A stretch of 64,000 bases of DNA from assembly GCF_014205335.1 (NCBI RefSeq), contig NZ_JACHNH010000001.1, forward strand, positions 6,132,501 to 6,196,500, given 5' to 3'. Below are positions 34,892 to 43,126 of the stretch, piece by piece (position 1 is the stretch's first letter; every line of letters starts with the position of its first letter). The notes below the pieces were generated by a model, which worked only from the letters and a program-made list of their open reading frames with translations, was not told the DNA's origin and ran no database searches. The translations under genes were made by a program, and so were the position numbers. Source of the stretch: Amorphoplanes digitatis (GTDB lineage Bacteria > Actinomycetota > Actinomycetes > Mycobacteriales > Micromonosporaceae).

Positions 34892-34908
34892 AAAAGCACG
34901 ACCGTGCG
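34892..34908. promoter_or_regulatory. TetR operator upstream of the regulator gene
   Basis: AAAA followed by the dyad GCACG-AC-CGTGC (34896-34907) lies just upstream of the GTG at 34883. The same AAAAGCACGACCGT string recurs, inverted, at the hydrolase start. It is a probable autoregulatory site. Confidence 0.55.
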
Positions 34909-35080
34909 GGAAATGCAAGGCACCCTGGGATGGGCGGGGGAAGGCACCCAGAGACGATCCCGGATGTGCGCCGCCCCCGCGGCGGAGAGAATCCGGGAGG
35001 GGACGCCGGAAGGCGTCGTCTCGAGCCGCCCGAGGTCCGGCGATCGCGCTGGGCGCGGGCCGACGGCGAGGGAGGCACCC

Positions 35081-36259
35081 GTGGGACCCGCGACGGGGAA
35101 AGGCAAGCGAATCGTGGCCGTGATGGCCGTCCTGGCCATGGCCGCGGCGAGCGCGGCGTGCGGCGGCACCACCGGCGAACCGGCGGCCGACGTGCCGTCG
35201 CACCAGCCGGAGAGCGGCCACGGGCACGCCCCGCCGCCGTCGCAGGCGCCGCTGCGAGCCGGTGAACGTTTCGTGACCCTGACGATGCCCCAGCCGTACA
35301 CGCCGGTCGCGCCCGGCGGCGGCACCGACGAGTACCGCTGTTTCCTGGTGGATCCGAAGCTCACCACCGCGGCGTCCCTGACCGGCAGCCAGTTCCTGCC
35401 GCAGAACGGGGACATCGTGCATCACGCGATCTTCTTCCGGATCGCTCCGGCGGACGTCGCCGAGGCTCGCTCACTCGACGAGAGCACACCCGGCGAAGGC
35501 TGGCAGTGCTTCGGCGACTCGGGCGTACAGGACGACGCGTGGGTGGCCCACTGGGCGCCGGGAGCGAACGAGGTGCTGCTCGGCGAACACCTGGGATACG
35601 AGATGCCACCCGGCAGCCAGTTGGTCATGCAGGTGCACTACAACCTCCTGGCGACCGGCGGAAAGTCGGGCGCCACCGATCGGTCCAGCATCCGGCTGCG
35701 CCTGGCCGACACCGCGGCGACGACCCCACTGGAGACGTTCCAGTTGGCCGGGCCGATCGAGCTGCCCTGCACCAAGCAGGAGAGCGGCCCACTCTGCGAC
35801 CGGGCCGCGGCGGTCAAGGACGTCGGCCGCCGCTTCGGCGCCGATGTCGGCGGCATGGAGGACGCACTCCTCCAACAGTGCAGCGCGGGCCGGGCCGTCG
35901 CCGGAGACACCCAGCACTGCGACTACCCGATGCCTGGCGCCGCCACCGTCTACGCCGCGGCCGGGCACATGCATCTGCTCGGCCGGTCCATCAAAATCGA
36001 ACTCAACCCGGGTACCGCCGCCGCCAAGACCTTGCTGGACATCCCGAAGTACAACTTCGACGACCAGGCCCTCCGGCCGCTGGCCACCCCGGTGCACCTC
36101 AAGCAGGGCGACAAGCTACGGGTCACCTGCACCCACGACGCCGGCCTGCGCAAGCTGCTACCGCAACTCCGTCAACTCCCGCCGCGCTACGTGGTGTGGG
36201 GCGACGGCACCGCCGACGAGATGTGCCTCGGCCTACTGATCGGCACTCCCGGGTCGTGA
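35081..36259 (+). CDS. Copper type II monooxygenase-like lipoprotein
   Basis: The 392-aa lipoprotein (lipobox ASAAC after VMAVLAMAAASA) has the two-domain fold of peptidylglycine/dopamine monooxygenases. All expected copper ligands are visible: His114-His115 (VHHAIFF) and His186 (QVHYN) for CuH; His296 and His298 (GHMHLLG) and Met381 (DEMCLG) for CuM. It may hydroxylate or bind an exported substrate, or serve in copper handling. GTG 35081 follows a GGAGG ribosome site; the long open frame upstream is antisense of the TetR gene. Confidence 0.82.
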   Translation: MGPATGKGKRIVAVMAVLAMAAASAACGGTTGEPAADVPSHQPESGHGHAPPPSQAPLRAGERFVTLTMPQPYTPVAPGGGTDEYRCFLVDPKLTTAASLTGSQFLPQNGDIVHHAIFFRIAPADVAEARSLDESTPGEGWQCFGDSGVQDDAWVAHWAPGANEVLLGEHLGYEMPPGSQLVMQVHYNLLATGGKSGATDRSSIRLRLADTAATTPLETFQLAGPIELPCTKQESGPLCDRAAAVKDVGRRFGADVGGMEDALLQQCSAGRAVAGDTQHCDYPMPGAATVYAAAGHMHLLGRSIKIELNPGTAAAKTLLDIPKYNFDDQALRPLATPVHLKQGDKLRVTCTHDAGLRKLLPQLRQLPPRYVVWGDGTADEMCLGLLIGTPGS

Positions 36260-36267
36260 CATGCACG

Positions 36268-36296
36268 AGCGGGCTCGGCGCACCGCCGAGTCCGCT
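36268..36296 (+). terminator. Intrinsic terminator after the copper monooxygenase-like gene
   Basis: A 13-bp stem with one wobble pair, AGCGGGCTCGGCG / CGCCGAGTCCGCT, has a CAC loop and starts 9 bp after the stop codon. Its core is identical over 21 bases to the hairpin at 39317. Confidence 0.7.
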
Positions 36297-36328
36297 TCCG
36301 ATTCCGAACGTGAGTAGCCTCCGGGTCC

Positions 36329-37132
36329 ATGGGTGACACGGGGATACCGCCACGAGTGTTTACGAACCGGTTCGCCGACGCTGTGGGGCCGTCGGGCGAT
36401 CAGCCGGCGCGGGACTTCTGCCGGTGCGTGGGGAACTCGGCGGCGAAGCGGCCGGCGAGCGTGGCCTTCCACGCCGAACGTCAGAACACCGAAAGCCTTG
36501 GCTGGCAGCGCCTGCTGGCGCTGATCGAGGAGGCCGCGGCCGACGGCCGGACCGTCTTCAAGCCCTTCGTGGAGCTGAGCGCCGCCGAACGTCGAGAGAT
36601 CATCACCCTGCCGCCGACCATCGCCACACTGACCGAGGTCAGGCACCTCGTCCTGTACGGCACCAACCTGGTGCGAATCCCACCGGAGATCGGGGCGATG
36701 ACCAGCCTGGAGGTGTTCGAGCCATACACCTCGCGCCGGCTGCATTGGTACCCGCACGAGCTGACCCGATGCCTCAGGCTCCGGGACAGCACGGTCAGCA
36801 CGCGCGTGCTGTACGGCAACTTCAAGTTCCGGCCGCCGTTTCCGAGACTGCGCCCGGTGACCACCGCGGCCGAGGCCGACCTCACCCAGCTCGATCCTCG
36901 AACATGGGGCGCGGACGCGGTCGGCACCTGCGGCGTGTGCGCCGGCCCGGTCGATCGGGAACTGCACCAGCGATGGATCTCCCTGGCGGTCGCTACGGAC
37001 GTACTGCCGATGCTGGTCAATGCCTGCTCCGCGGCGTGCCTGGCAGCGCTCCCTCCCGCCCATCCCGGCTACGTTCCGACACCGCACCTCGGCGGCCCTG
37101 ACCTCGTGCAGCCCACGACCCGAGGCTGGTAG
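36329..37132 (+). CDS. Leucine-rich-repeat domain protein
   Basis: The protein has a short LRR stretch (LPPTIATLTEVRHLVLYGTN and LVRIPPEIGAMTSLEVFEPY), a segment STRVLYGNFKFRPPFPRL, and a C-terminal four-Cys region (CGVC, then NACSAAC) that could bind zinc. I recall similar actinobacterial proteins beginning near the GTG at 36461 (VAFHAERQNTES), so the first 44 residues may not be translated. The function is unknown; such LRRs usually mediate protein contacts. Confidence 0.75.
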   Translation: MGDTGIPPRVFTNRFADAVGPSGDQPARDFCRCVGNSAAKRPASVAFHAERQNTESLGWQRLLALIEEAAADGRTVFKPFVELSAAERREIITLPPTIATLTEVRHLVLYGTNLVRIPPEIGAMTSLEVFEPYTSRRLHWYPHELTRCLRLRDSTVSTRVLYGNFKFRPPFPRLRPVTTAAEADLTQLDPRTWGADAVGTCGVCAGPVDRELHQRWISLAVATDVLPMLVNACSAACLAALPPAHPGYVPTPHLGGPDLVQPTTRGW

Positions 37133-37143
37133 GGCGAAAGCGT

Positions 37144-38022
37144 TCAACGGCGTTGTCGTGGCGGTGGCAGCGCTCGATGGGCCAGCTGAATGAGGAACGA
37201 CTTCGGTGGTTGCCAGACGCCGCGATCCTCGAACGGCCATGCGTAGGTGAGGGCTCCGTCCCGGATGCAGTCCAGCAGGGCCGGTGCCTCGAGTTCGTGA
37301 GCCGACCATTCATAGAGTTGCCGCAACCTCGGGGTGATCACCCCGTAGTCCAGGAGCCGGCCGAATCCGAGTTCGTCCTTCAGGTAGGTGCGGACCGTGT
37401 CGCGGAGCGGGTACTCGTCCGGGAGGACGCGGGAGAGCTGTAGGAAGATGCCGGTCATGCCCAGCCTCGGGTCACCGAGGAGCGGGGCGAGCGGGCCCAG
37501 CCAGCCCAGTGAGATCCGCGGGGCGGCGACGAGGGCGTGTGCGTACAGCACCCGGCAGAGCACGACGTTCATGAAGAAGCGCTCGGCCTCGTTCTCCGCC
37601 TCCGCCAGGTCGCGGTGTGCGAGGTAGGCGGCGACCACGCTGCCGTTGTGTGCCTGATACCAGGTCCGGGCGGTCGGCCTACCGGCGAAGGACATCCAGA
37701 ATTCGACAGTCCGGGAGGAGGCCGGGCCGGTGAGGTCGCCGCTGAGGGCCACCGCCTCGCAGCCGTCTCGAAGGATGCGCTCGTTGACCGCCCGCCACCA
37801 TGGACTGCCGGGACGGTCGCCGGCGGGCGGTCGCAGCAGTCCTCGCCGGAACTGCCATCGCATGAACGACAGCGCCGCGCGGCGGAACGGCAAGTGCCGC
37901 GGGGCTCTGCCGAGTGGGCCGTGGTAGCAGCGACTTAGCAGGGCGATCCGCGCCGCCGGATCGTCGCGGACTGTGGCGACCTGCTGCTCGGCCCACGCGG
38001 CAGCGGCGCCTACCGGTCTCAC
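37144..38022 (-). CDS. Conserved protein, function unknown
   Basis: The 292-aa protein (GTG 38022) is mainly helical with many Trp and Arg residues (LSFMRWQFRRGLL, PGSPWWRAVNERILRDG, EAERFFMNVVLCRVLYAHALV). It has no signal peptide, TM helix or catalytic motif that I can identify. Convergent with the LRR gene, it ends 11 bp from it. It reads as a normal coding gene with high GC at third positions. Confidence 0.65.
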   Translation of the reverse strand: MRPVGAAAAWAEQQVATVRDDPAARIALLSRCYHGPLGRAPRHLPFRRAALSFMRWQFRRGLLRPPAGDRPGSPWWRAVNERILRDGCEAVALSGDLTGPASSRTVEFWMSFAGRPTARTWYQAHNGSVVAAYLAHRDLAEAENEAERFFMNVVLCRVLYAHALVAAPRISLGWLGPLAPLLGDPRLGMTGIFLQLSRVLPDEYPLRDTVRTYLKDELGFGRLLDYGVITPRLRQLYEWSAHELEAPALLDCIRDGALTYAWPFEDRGVWQPPKSFLIQLAHRALPPPRQRR

Positions 38023-38091
38023 GTCAGACCGCTGTCTGCCTCGGCTTCACCCCGACATGGTCGCACGCCCGGGCTTCGCCCGATCGCCGTT

Positions 38092-38436
38092 CTAGCCCCT
38101 GCGCCCGAGAGTCGCCAGGAGCACGGCCAGCCCGGCGCCGCCGACCACCAGCAGTGCGGGTAGTGACGGCACGCGACGTGCCAGCACATCGCGATCACCG
38201 CCGCTGCTCAGCAGCGACCACCGCGACCGGGCCGACAGCGCCGAGCCGACGGACAGGACCGACGAGGCGGAGAAGGCGGACAGGGTTGATCCCACGGAGG
38301 CGACCGACAGCGCGGAGCCGACCGAGCCGACGCTCAGCACCGAACCGGCCGAACCGATCGACAGCACCGATCCGCGACTTGCGATAGACAGAAAGGAGTT
38401 CTCCGACCACAACGACAGACCAGCCACGGCAGTCAT
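38092..38436 (-). CDS. Ser-rich SVLSxGS repeat protein with C-terminal TM helix
   Basis: The 114-aa protein (ATG 38436) begins with SLWSENSFLSIASRGS, then has about ten short repeats of the form S(V/A)LS(V/I)GS or SVGSALS. It ends with a TM helix (LPALLVVGGAGLAVLLATL) and a basic tail. The regular Ser/Gly/aliphatic spacing suggests a beta-solenoid or amyloid-like strand stack. Similar proteins occur in streptomycetes, but I know of no function. It is divergent from the haloperoxidase-like gene, with 43 bp between starts. Confidence 0.65.
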   Translation of the reverse strand: MTAVAGLSLWSENSFLSIASRGSVLSIGSAGSVLSVGSVGSALSVASVGSTLSAFSASSVLSVGSALSARSRWSLLSSGGDRDVLARRVPSLPALLVVGGAGLAVLLATLGRRG

Positions 38437-38479
38437 TGTCACACAGCGCCACTCGGCGCCGGTGCCCCTTGGAGGCGAC

Positions 38480-39304
38480 ATGGGAACGATTACCACCACT
38501 GACGGCACGGAGATCTTCTACAAGGACTGGGGCTCCGGCCAGCCGATCGTGTTCAGCCACGGGTGGCCGCTGTCGTCGGACGACTGGGACGCCCAGATGA
38601 TGTTCTTCCTGCGGCACGGCTACCGGGTCATCGCGCACGACCGTCGCGGGCACGGCCGCTCCACGCAGACCGGCGACGGTCACGACATGGACCACTACGC
38701 CGACGACCTGGCCGCACTGACCGCCCACCTCGACCTGCGCGACGCCGTACACGTGGGCCACTCGACCGGCGGCGGCGAGGTCGTCCGCTACCTGGCCCGG
38801 CACGGCCAGAGCCGGGCCGCCAAGGCGGTCCTGATCAGCGCGGTGCCGCCGCTGATGGTGCAGACCGAGGCCAACCCCGGCGGCCTGCCGAAGAAGGTCT
38901 TCGACGACATTCAGGCCCAGGTGGCCGGCCACCGGTCCGAGTTCTACCGCGACCTGCCGGCGACCGCCTTCTACGGCTTCAACCGGCCGGGCGTGGAGCC
39001 CGTCGAGGCGATCATTCAGAACTGGTGGCGTCAGGGCATGATGGGCGGCGCGAAGGCACACTACGACGGCGTCGTCGCGTTCTCGCAGACCGACTTCACC
39101 GAGGACCTCAAGAAGATCACGGTGCCGGTCCTGGTCATGCACGGCGATGACGACCAGGTGGTGCCGTACGCGGACTCCGCGCCGCTGTCGGCCCGGCTGG
39201 TGCGGAACGGCACGCTCAAGACGTACCCGGGATTTCCGCACGGCATGCCCACCACCCAGGCCGAGACCATCAACGCGGATCTCCTGACCTTCCTGCGGTC
39301 CTGA
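38480..39304 (+). CDS. Non-haem haloperoxidase-type alpha/beta hydrolase
   Basis: The 274-aa protein is of the cofactor-free chloroperoxidase/arylesterase group. It shows FSHGWPLSSDDWD, the nucleophile Ser95 in GHSTGGG, the acid in MHGDDDQVVP and the histidine in FPHGMP. The length and all motifs are typical. Perhydrolase or esterase activity is likely; true halogenation in vivo is doubtful for this family. ATG 38480 has a GGAGG ribosome site 4 bp upstream. Confidence 0.92.
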   Translation: MGTITTTDGTEIFYKDWGSGQPIVFSHGWPLSSDDWDAQMMFFLRHGYRVIAHDRRGHGRSTQTGDGHDMDHYADDLAALTAHLDLRDAVHVGHSTGGGEVVRYLARHGQSRAAKAVLISAVPPLMVQTEANPGGLPKKVFDDIQAQVAGHRSEFYRDLPATAFYGFNRPGVEPVEAIIQNWWRQGMMGGAKAHYDGVVAFSQTDFTEDLKKITVPVLVMHGDDDQVVPYADSAPLSARLVRNGTLKTYPGFPHGMPTTQAETINADLLTFLRS

Positions 39305-39316
39305 TCCCTGCCAGCT

Positions 39317-39347
39317 GATCGGGCTCGGCGCACCGCCGAGCCCGATC
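39317..39347. terminator. Bidirectional terminator between convergent genes
   Basis: A perfect 14-bp stem GATCGGGCTCGGCG / CGCCGAGCCCGATC with a CAC loop lies between the hydrolase stop (39304) and the lipoprotein stop (39352). It shares a 21-base identical core with the hairpin at 36268. Confidence 0.75.
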
Positions 39348-39351
39348 TCCG

Positions 39352-39978
39352 CTACTCGTAGCAGGCTTGGTCGTGGTACTGCAGGGTCAGCTCGACCACC
39401 ATGGACTTGCTGACCACGATCCGGTAGACCGCCTTGGGGTTGCCGGGCACCGGCACCGCGCCGCGCCCGCTGCCCACCGAGCCGTCCTGGTCGGCGCCGG
39501 TGACGTCCTTCCAGGACGGGTAGGCCTTGCGCATCGCCTTGAAGGTGCTGCCGATCCTGATGCCCTCCGGGGTGCTCAGGCCGGGGTGCGCGTCGATGAT
39601 CTCGATGCCCCGGTTCTTGCTGTAATAGACCAGGCCGTCGTTGCCGGCGTTCTCACCCGTGGCGCCGAGCAGGTGGGTCGGGTGCGAGCAGCCGGTGTTC
39701 GTCGCCGTCCATCCGGCGGTGAGGCCGGTCGCCTCCGCCTGCTCGCGCGTCATGCCGAGCTTGAGCGCGCCGACGCCGAACGGCCCGATCACCGCCGGCG
39801 CCTTCGAGGTAACGGGCGCGAACGAGACCGGCGTCGACGTGGCGGGCGCGGGCACCGACGGCGCCGCGGAGACGGTGGGGTTGGGGCTCACGGTGCCGTC
39901 GACGTGCGGCACGGAGCTGGTGCATCCGGTCGCCAGCGCCACGCAGAGGATCGTTCCGGCGAGGGGAATGGTGCGCAT
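39352..39978 (-). CDS. Secreted lipoprotein, function unknown
   Basis: The 208-aa lipoprotein has the signal IPLAGTILCVALATGC (lipobox ATGC), a Ser/Thr/Pro linker of about 35 residues, and a small folded domain starting GVGALKLGMTREQAEATGL. The domain has three Cys residues and a C-terminal VVELTLQYHDQACYE. The GxLKLGMTxxQA pattern recurs in many secreted actinobacterial proteins of unknown role. Start ATG 39978 directly precedes the signal peptide. Confidence 0.75.
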   Translation of the reverse strand: MRTIPLAGTILCVALATGCTSSVPHVDGTVSPNPTVSAAPSVPAPATSTPVSFAPVTSKAPAVIGPFGVGALKLGMTREQAEATGLTAGWTATNTGCSHPTHLLGATGENAGNDGLVYYSKNRGIEIIDAHPGLSTPEGIRIGSTFKAMRKAYPSWKDVTGADQDGSVGSGRGAVPVPGNPKAVYRIVVSKSMVVELTLQYHDQACYE

Positions 39979-40090
39979 GTGTGGTGCCTTCCGATCGCAT
40001 GTTCTCTTGGTCTGTCTCCAAGTTCGATGCGACCCTCGGCGCCTTTGTTCGGGAATCCAGGTCACGAAGAGATCACGAGCCCTCGCCGGG

Positions 40091-42487
40091 TCAGTCGGCC
40101 AGGATGGTCTCGCAGCCGGTGGTGGTGCCGCCGGCCCGGACGAAGCAGCTGTCACCCGTGGGCGCGGCGCCGTTCGCGCCGCCGTTCGCGCGGTCCTGGA
40201 CCTCGTCGCTGCCGGGCGTCTCGCCCTCCAGGAGCCGGCTGCCGGGCTCGGCGCGCAGGACGTCGTCGCCGCGTCCGCCGGAGAGGACGTCGGTGCCGTT
40301 CTGGCCGTACAGGGTGTCGTCGCCGTCGGCGCCGTACATGGTGTCGTCGCCGGAGCCGCCCCACAGCTCGTCCGGGCCGCCGATGCCGATCAGGTCACCC
40401 TGAAAGTCGCCGTACAGGCGGTCGTTGCCGGCATCGCCGCGCAGGACGTCGTCGTCCTCGCCACCTTGCGCGCTGTCGTCGCCGGAGCCACCCGTCAGGG
40501 CGTCGTGGCCGGGACCGCCCCGCAGGACGTCGTCGCCGCCGTCTCCGCGTACCGTGTCGCGGCCGTAGTAGCCGTCGATGTCGTCGTCGCCGTCGCCGCC
40601 GGCGATGTCGTCGTCGCCGTACCAGCCCAGCAGCTTGTTGGCGCCGGTGCCGCCTCGCAGCGTGTCGTCGGCGGACCCGCCCTCGAGGTCCTCGACATCC
40701 GCGGCGATGGTGTCGCGCTCGCCCGCCGTACCGTCGTCGCCGCTCGCCCCGTCCAGGTCGGCGGTCACGGAGACGGTGCGCTGGAAGTACGACACCAGGT
40801 CCCGGCCCGGCCCGCCGTTGAGCACGTCCGCGCCGTCCTGGCCGTCGAGGACGTCGTCCCCGGCATCGCCGTTGAGCGTGTCGTTGCCGTAGCCGCCCCA
40901 GATCCGGTCGTCGCCGGCGCCGCCGGAGACGGTGCTCGCACCGGTCCCGTAGGCGCCTTGCAGCACGTCGTCCCCGGCGCCGCCCACGATGGTGTTCCTG
41001 CCGTCGCCCCCGAACAGACCGTTGTCGCCGTCGTTCCCGGTGAGCGTGTCGTTGCCGGCACCGCCCTCGACGACCTCGACGTCCGTGGCGATCGTGTCGC
41101 GTTCACCGACCTCGCCGTCGTCACGTACGGCCGCGTCCAGGTCGACGATGACGGGTGCCGTCCGGTGCCAGTACGACACCTTGTCGCGGCCCGTCCCGCC
41201 GTCGAGCGTGTCGGCACCGACGCCGCCGTCCAGCTCGTCGTCGCCGTCGCCGCCCACGAGCCGGTCGTCGCCCTCGTCCCCCTCGATCAGGTCGTATGCG
41301 CCCCCGCCGTCGAGGACGTCGTCGCCGTCGTTGCCCTCGAGCCGGTTGGTGGCGTCGTTGCCGGTCAGCGTGTCGGCGCCGGGACCGCCCACGATCTCCT
41401 CCACGTCGGCGGCGATGGTGTCGCCCTCGCCCCGCTCTCCGTCGTCGCCCGGCTGCCCGTCGAGGTCCGCGGTGACCGGTCCGCGATGCGAGGTGTACAG
41501 CACCTTGTCCTGGCCCGGCCCACCGGCCATGACGTCGGCACCCGCCTCGCCGTCCAGGTAGTCCGGCCCGTCGCCGCCGTCGATCCGGTCGTTGCCCGCC
41601 CCGCCGGAGATCTGGTTCTCCAGGCCGTTACCGCTGAGGGTGTCGCCACCGGAGCCACCCTGCAGATTCTCGACGTCCGGCCCGATGGTGTCGCGCTCAC
41701 CGGACTCGCCGTCGTCACCCGCGGCGCCGTCCAGGTCCGCCGTCACGGCGTTGCGATGGTCGGCATAGGTCGCCCAGTCCATGCCGGCGCCGCCGTCGAG
41801 GGTGTCCGCGCCGGCCCCGCCCGCCAACATGTCGAGGTCCGCGCCGCCGCGCAGGACGTCGTTACCGGCGCCACCGTTCAACCGGTCCTCATCCGCGCCA
41901 CCGTCGAGGACGTCCGCCCCGGCGCCGCCGACCAGCACATCGCCGTGCCCGCCACCGGAGAGCCTGTCGTCGCCCGCCCCTGCGTCCAGCGTGTCCCAGC
42001 CGGCATCCCCCGCGATGACGTCCGCGCCGGCCCCACCGGACACGCGGTCGTCGCCTGCCCCGCCGTTGAGGGCATCACCGGCGCTGCCGCCGGCGATGGT
42101 GTCATTGCCCGTACCGCCCGAGACGGTGACGGCGACACCGGCCTTCGCGGCGAACGTGTCGTTGCGGTCGCCCAGCGACACCGTGACCCGGCCGATCGCC
42201 TTGGTCGTGGTACAGGTCACCTTGGTCTTGTCCTTCTTGACCGCCTTGCAGCCCTTGCCCGCCTTGACGGCCACGGTGTCATCGACGGTGATCTTCCGCC
42301 CCGAGACCGTGACCCGGACCCGGTTGGACTTGCCGCCGGCCGCGGTGAAGGCGACGGTACGCGCACCGGTGACCTTGGCGGTCCCGGCCGCGGCCGCCTG
42401 TGCGGGCGCCGCCAGGGTCGACGCGCACGCGACGGCGAGGACGGTGACGCCGGCAGCGGCGAGTGTTGAACGAAGCGAAGGCGACAC
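40091..42487 (-). CDS. Secreted RTX-like calcium-binding repeat protein
   Basis: The 798-aa secreted protein (signal peptide with AQA cleavage near residue 32) starts with a beta-rich domain containing a Cys pair. Long arrays of GGxGxDxLx nonapeptides follow, which form calcium-binding beta rolls. Four larger modules interrupt the arrays, each reading DxxxYxxR, VTADLDG, DDG, GERDTI, DVE and GG. The last 25 residues hold a Cys pair (DSCFVRAG, GCETIL). No enzyme domain is present, so it may be an adhesin or surface-layer component. Export by a type I system is not implied, since it has a Sec signal. Confidence 0.85.
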   Translation of the reverse strand: MSPSLRSTLAAAGVTVLAVACASTLAAPAQAAAAGTAKVTGARTVAFTAAGGKSNRVRVTVSGRKITVDDTVAVKAGKGCKAVKKDKTKVTCTTTKAIGRVTVSLGDRNDTFAAKAGVAVTVSGGTGNDTIAGGSAGDALNGGAGDDRVSGGAGADVIAGDAGWDTLDAGAGDDRLSGGGHGDVLVGGAGADVLDGGADEDRLNGGAGNDVLRGGADLDMLAGGAGADTLDGGAGMDWATYADHRNAVTADLDGAAGDDGESGERDTIGPDVENLQGGSGGDTLSGNGLENQISGGAGNDRIDGGDGPDYLDGEAGADVMAGGPGQDKVLYTSHRGPVTADLDGQPGDDGERGEGDTIAADVEEIVGGPGADTLTGNDATNRLEGNDGDDVLDGGGAYDLIEGDEGDDRLVGGDGDDELDGGVGADTLDGGTGRDKVSYWHRTAPVIVDLDAAVRDDGEVGERDTIATDVEVVEGGAGNDTLTGNDGDNGLFGGDGRNTIVGGAGDDVLQGAYGTGASTVSGGAGDDRIWGGYGNDTLNGDAGDDVLDGQDGADVLNGGPGRDLVSYFQRTVSVTADLDGASGDDGTAGERDTIAADVEDLEGGSADDTLRGGTGANKLLGWYGDDDIAGGDGDDDIDGYYGRDTVRGDGGDDVLRGGPGHDALTGGSGDDSAQGGEDDDVLRGDAGNDRLYGDFQGDLIGIGGPDELWGGSGDDTMYGADGDDTLYGQNGTDVLSGGRGDDVLRAEPGSRLLEGETPGSDEVQDRANGGANGAAPTGDSCFVRAGGTTTGCETILAD

Positions 42488-42654
42488 GGATTCCCCGATG
42501 ATGATCGATGCGGCGCGACAAGATCCGCAGAGTACCCAACCGGCGCGTCAGCCGGTGACCCACAGACCTCGCGAATGCGCCCGCGCTCGATGGCCTCGCT
42601 CTGCCGCCCGATCCGCCGCGGCGGCGGGGTTTCCGCAGGAGGGCGGTCGCGTCC

Positions 42655-42696
42655 AACCTCGAGGTTGCCGCCCTGAGCTGCTCGAACCTAGAGGTG
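42655..42696. promoter_or_regulatory. Paired palindromes upstream of the SARP region
   Basis: AACCTCGAGGTT (42655-42666, perfect 12-bp palindrome) and AACCTAGAGGTG (42685-42696, imperfect copy) start exactly 30 bp apart, about three helical turns. They look like two sites for one dimeric regulator. They could control the remnant gene at 42714 or the SARP gene. Confidence 0.45.
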
Positions 42697-42713
42697 CTCA
42701 TGGGGACAGCATC

Positions 42714-42865
42714 GTGAGCGATGTCGATGCGGCGTCTCCCCATGAGTTCCTGCAGTTCCCGCCGGCCGAGATCCGGCGGCACGCCGGTAGCGTCGACGAG
42801 ATCGCCGACGCGGTACGGACGGCGCGCGGCGCCGTCCGTGAGCTGAGGGCGACAGTCCGGCGAGA
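42714..42865 (+). pseudogene. Remnant of an ESX/WXG-type target protein
   Basis: From GTG 42714 the first 40 residues (FPPAEIRRHAGSVDEIADAV, then RTARGAVREL) resemble the N-terminus of actinobacterial type VII secretion target proteins. After that the frame turns into Arg/Pro-rich text with no helical pattern and runs into the SARP gene. It is probably a fragment left by deletion. Confidence 0.35.
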
Positions 42866-43126
42866 GTCGCGAGCGGCTGCCGGCGGCCGGCCCCCCGATA
42901 GTCGGAAGCCACGGTACGACCGCCCGCTCCCGCAGCCGACCGCACAGCTCCGCACCTTCTCCGCCCCTCCCATGTGTAGATCAGGTGCACCGCCCAGGAT
43001 GGCCGGTGGGCCTTTGGTCGATCTGGTAGCGGATCTAAAACCGGGCGGTCTCCACCACTGGGCACGAATTCCGAAACCTGGTTCACTGAACGGCGGAGGT
43101 CGAGCCGGGCGCTCGGGGGGTCAGGT

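Larger units (their letters stand above)
42488..43126. other. Long gene-poor region upstream of the SARP gene
   Basis: About 640 bp has no complete gene. It contains two related palindromes (42655-42696) and a short remnant of an ESX-type target gene (from 42714). The rest shows nothing I can support; the open frames there lack coding character. Confidence 0.55.

Noticed and set aside
38195..39241. Long minus-strand frame across the haloperoxidase-like gene
   Set aside because: No motifs, and the plus strand carries a complete alpha/beta hydrolase with a ribosome site.
39641..42469. 942-aa plus-strand frame opposite the RTX-like gene
   Set aside because: It is produced by the repeat composition. 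The minus strand has signal peptide, repeats and start.
40091..42487. Regular repeats suggestive of a CRISPR array
   Set aside because: The periodicity is 27 bp in frame with GGxGxDxLx codons and lacks unique spacers, so it is protein repeats.
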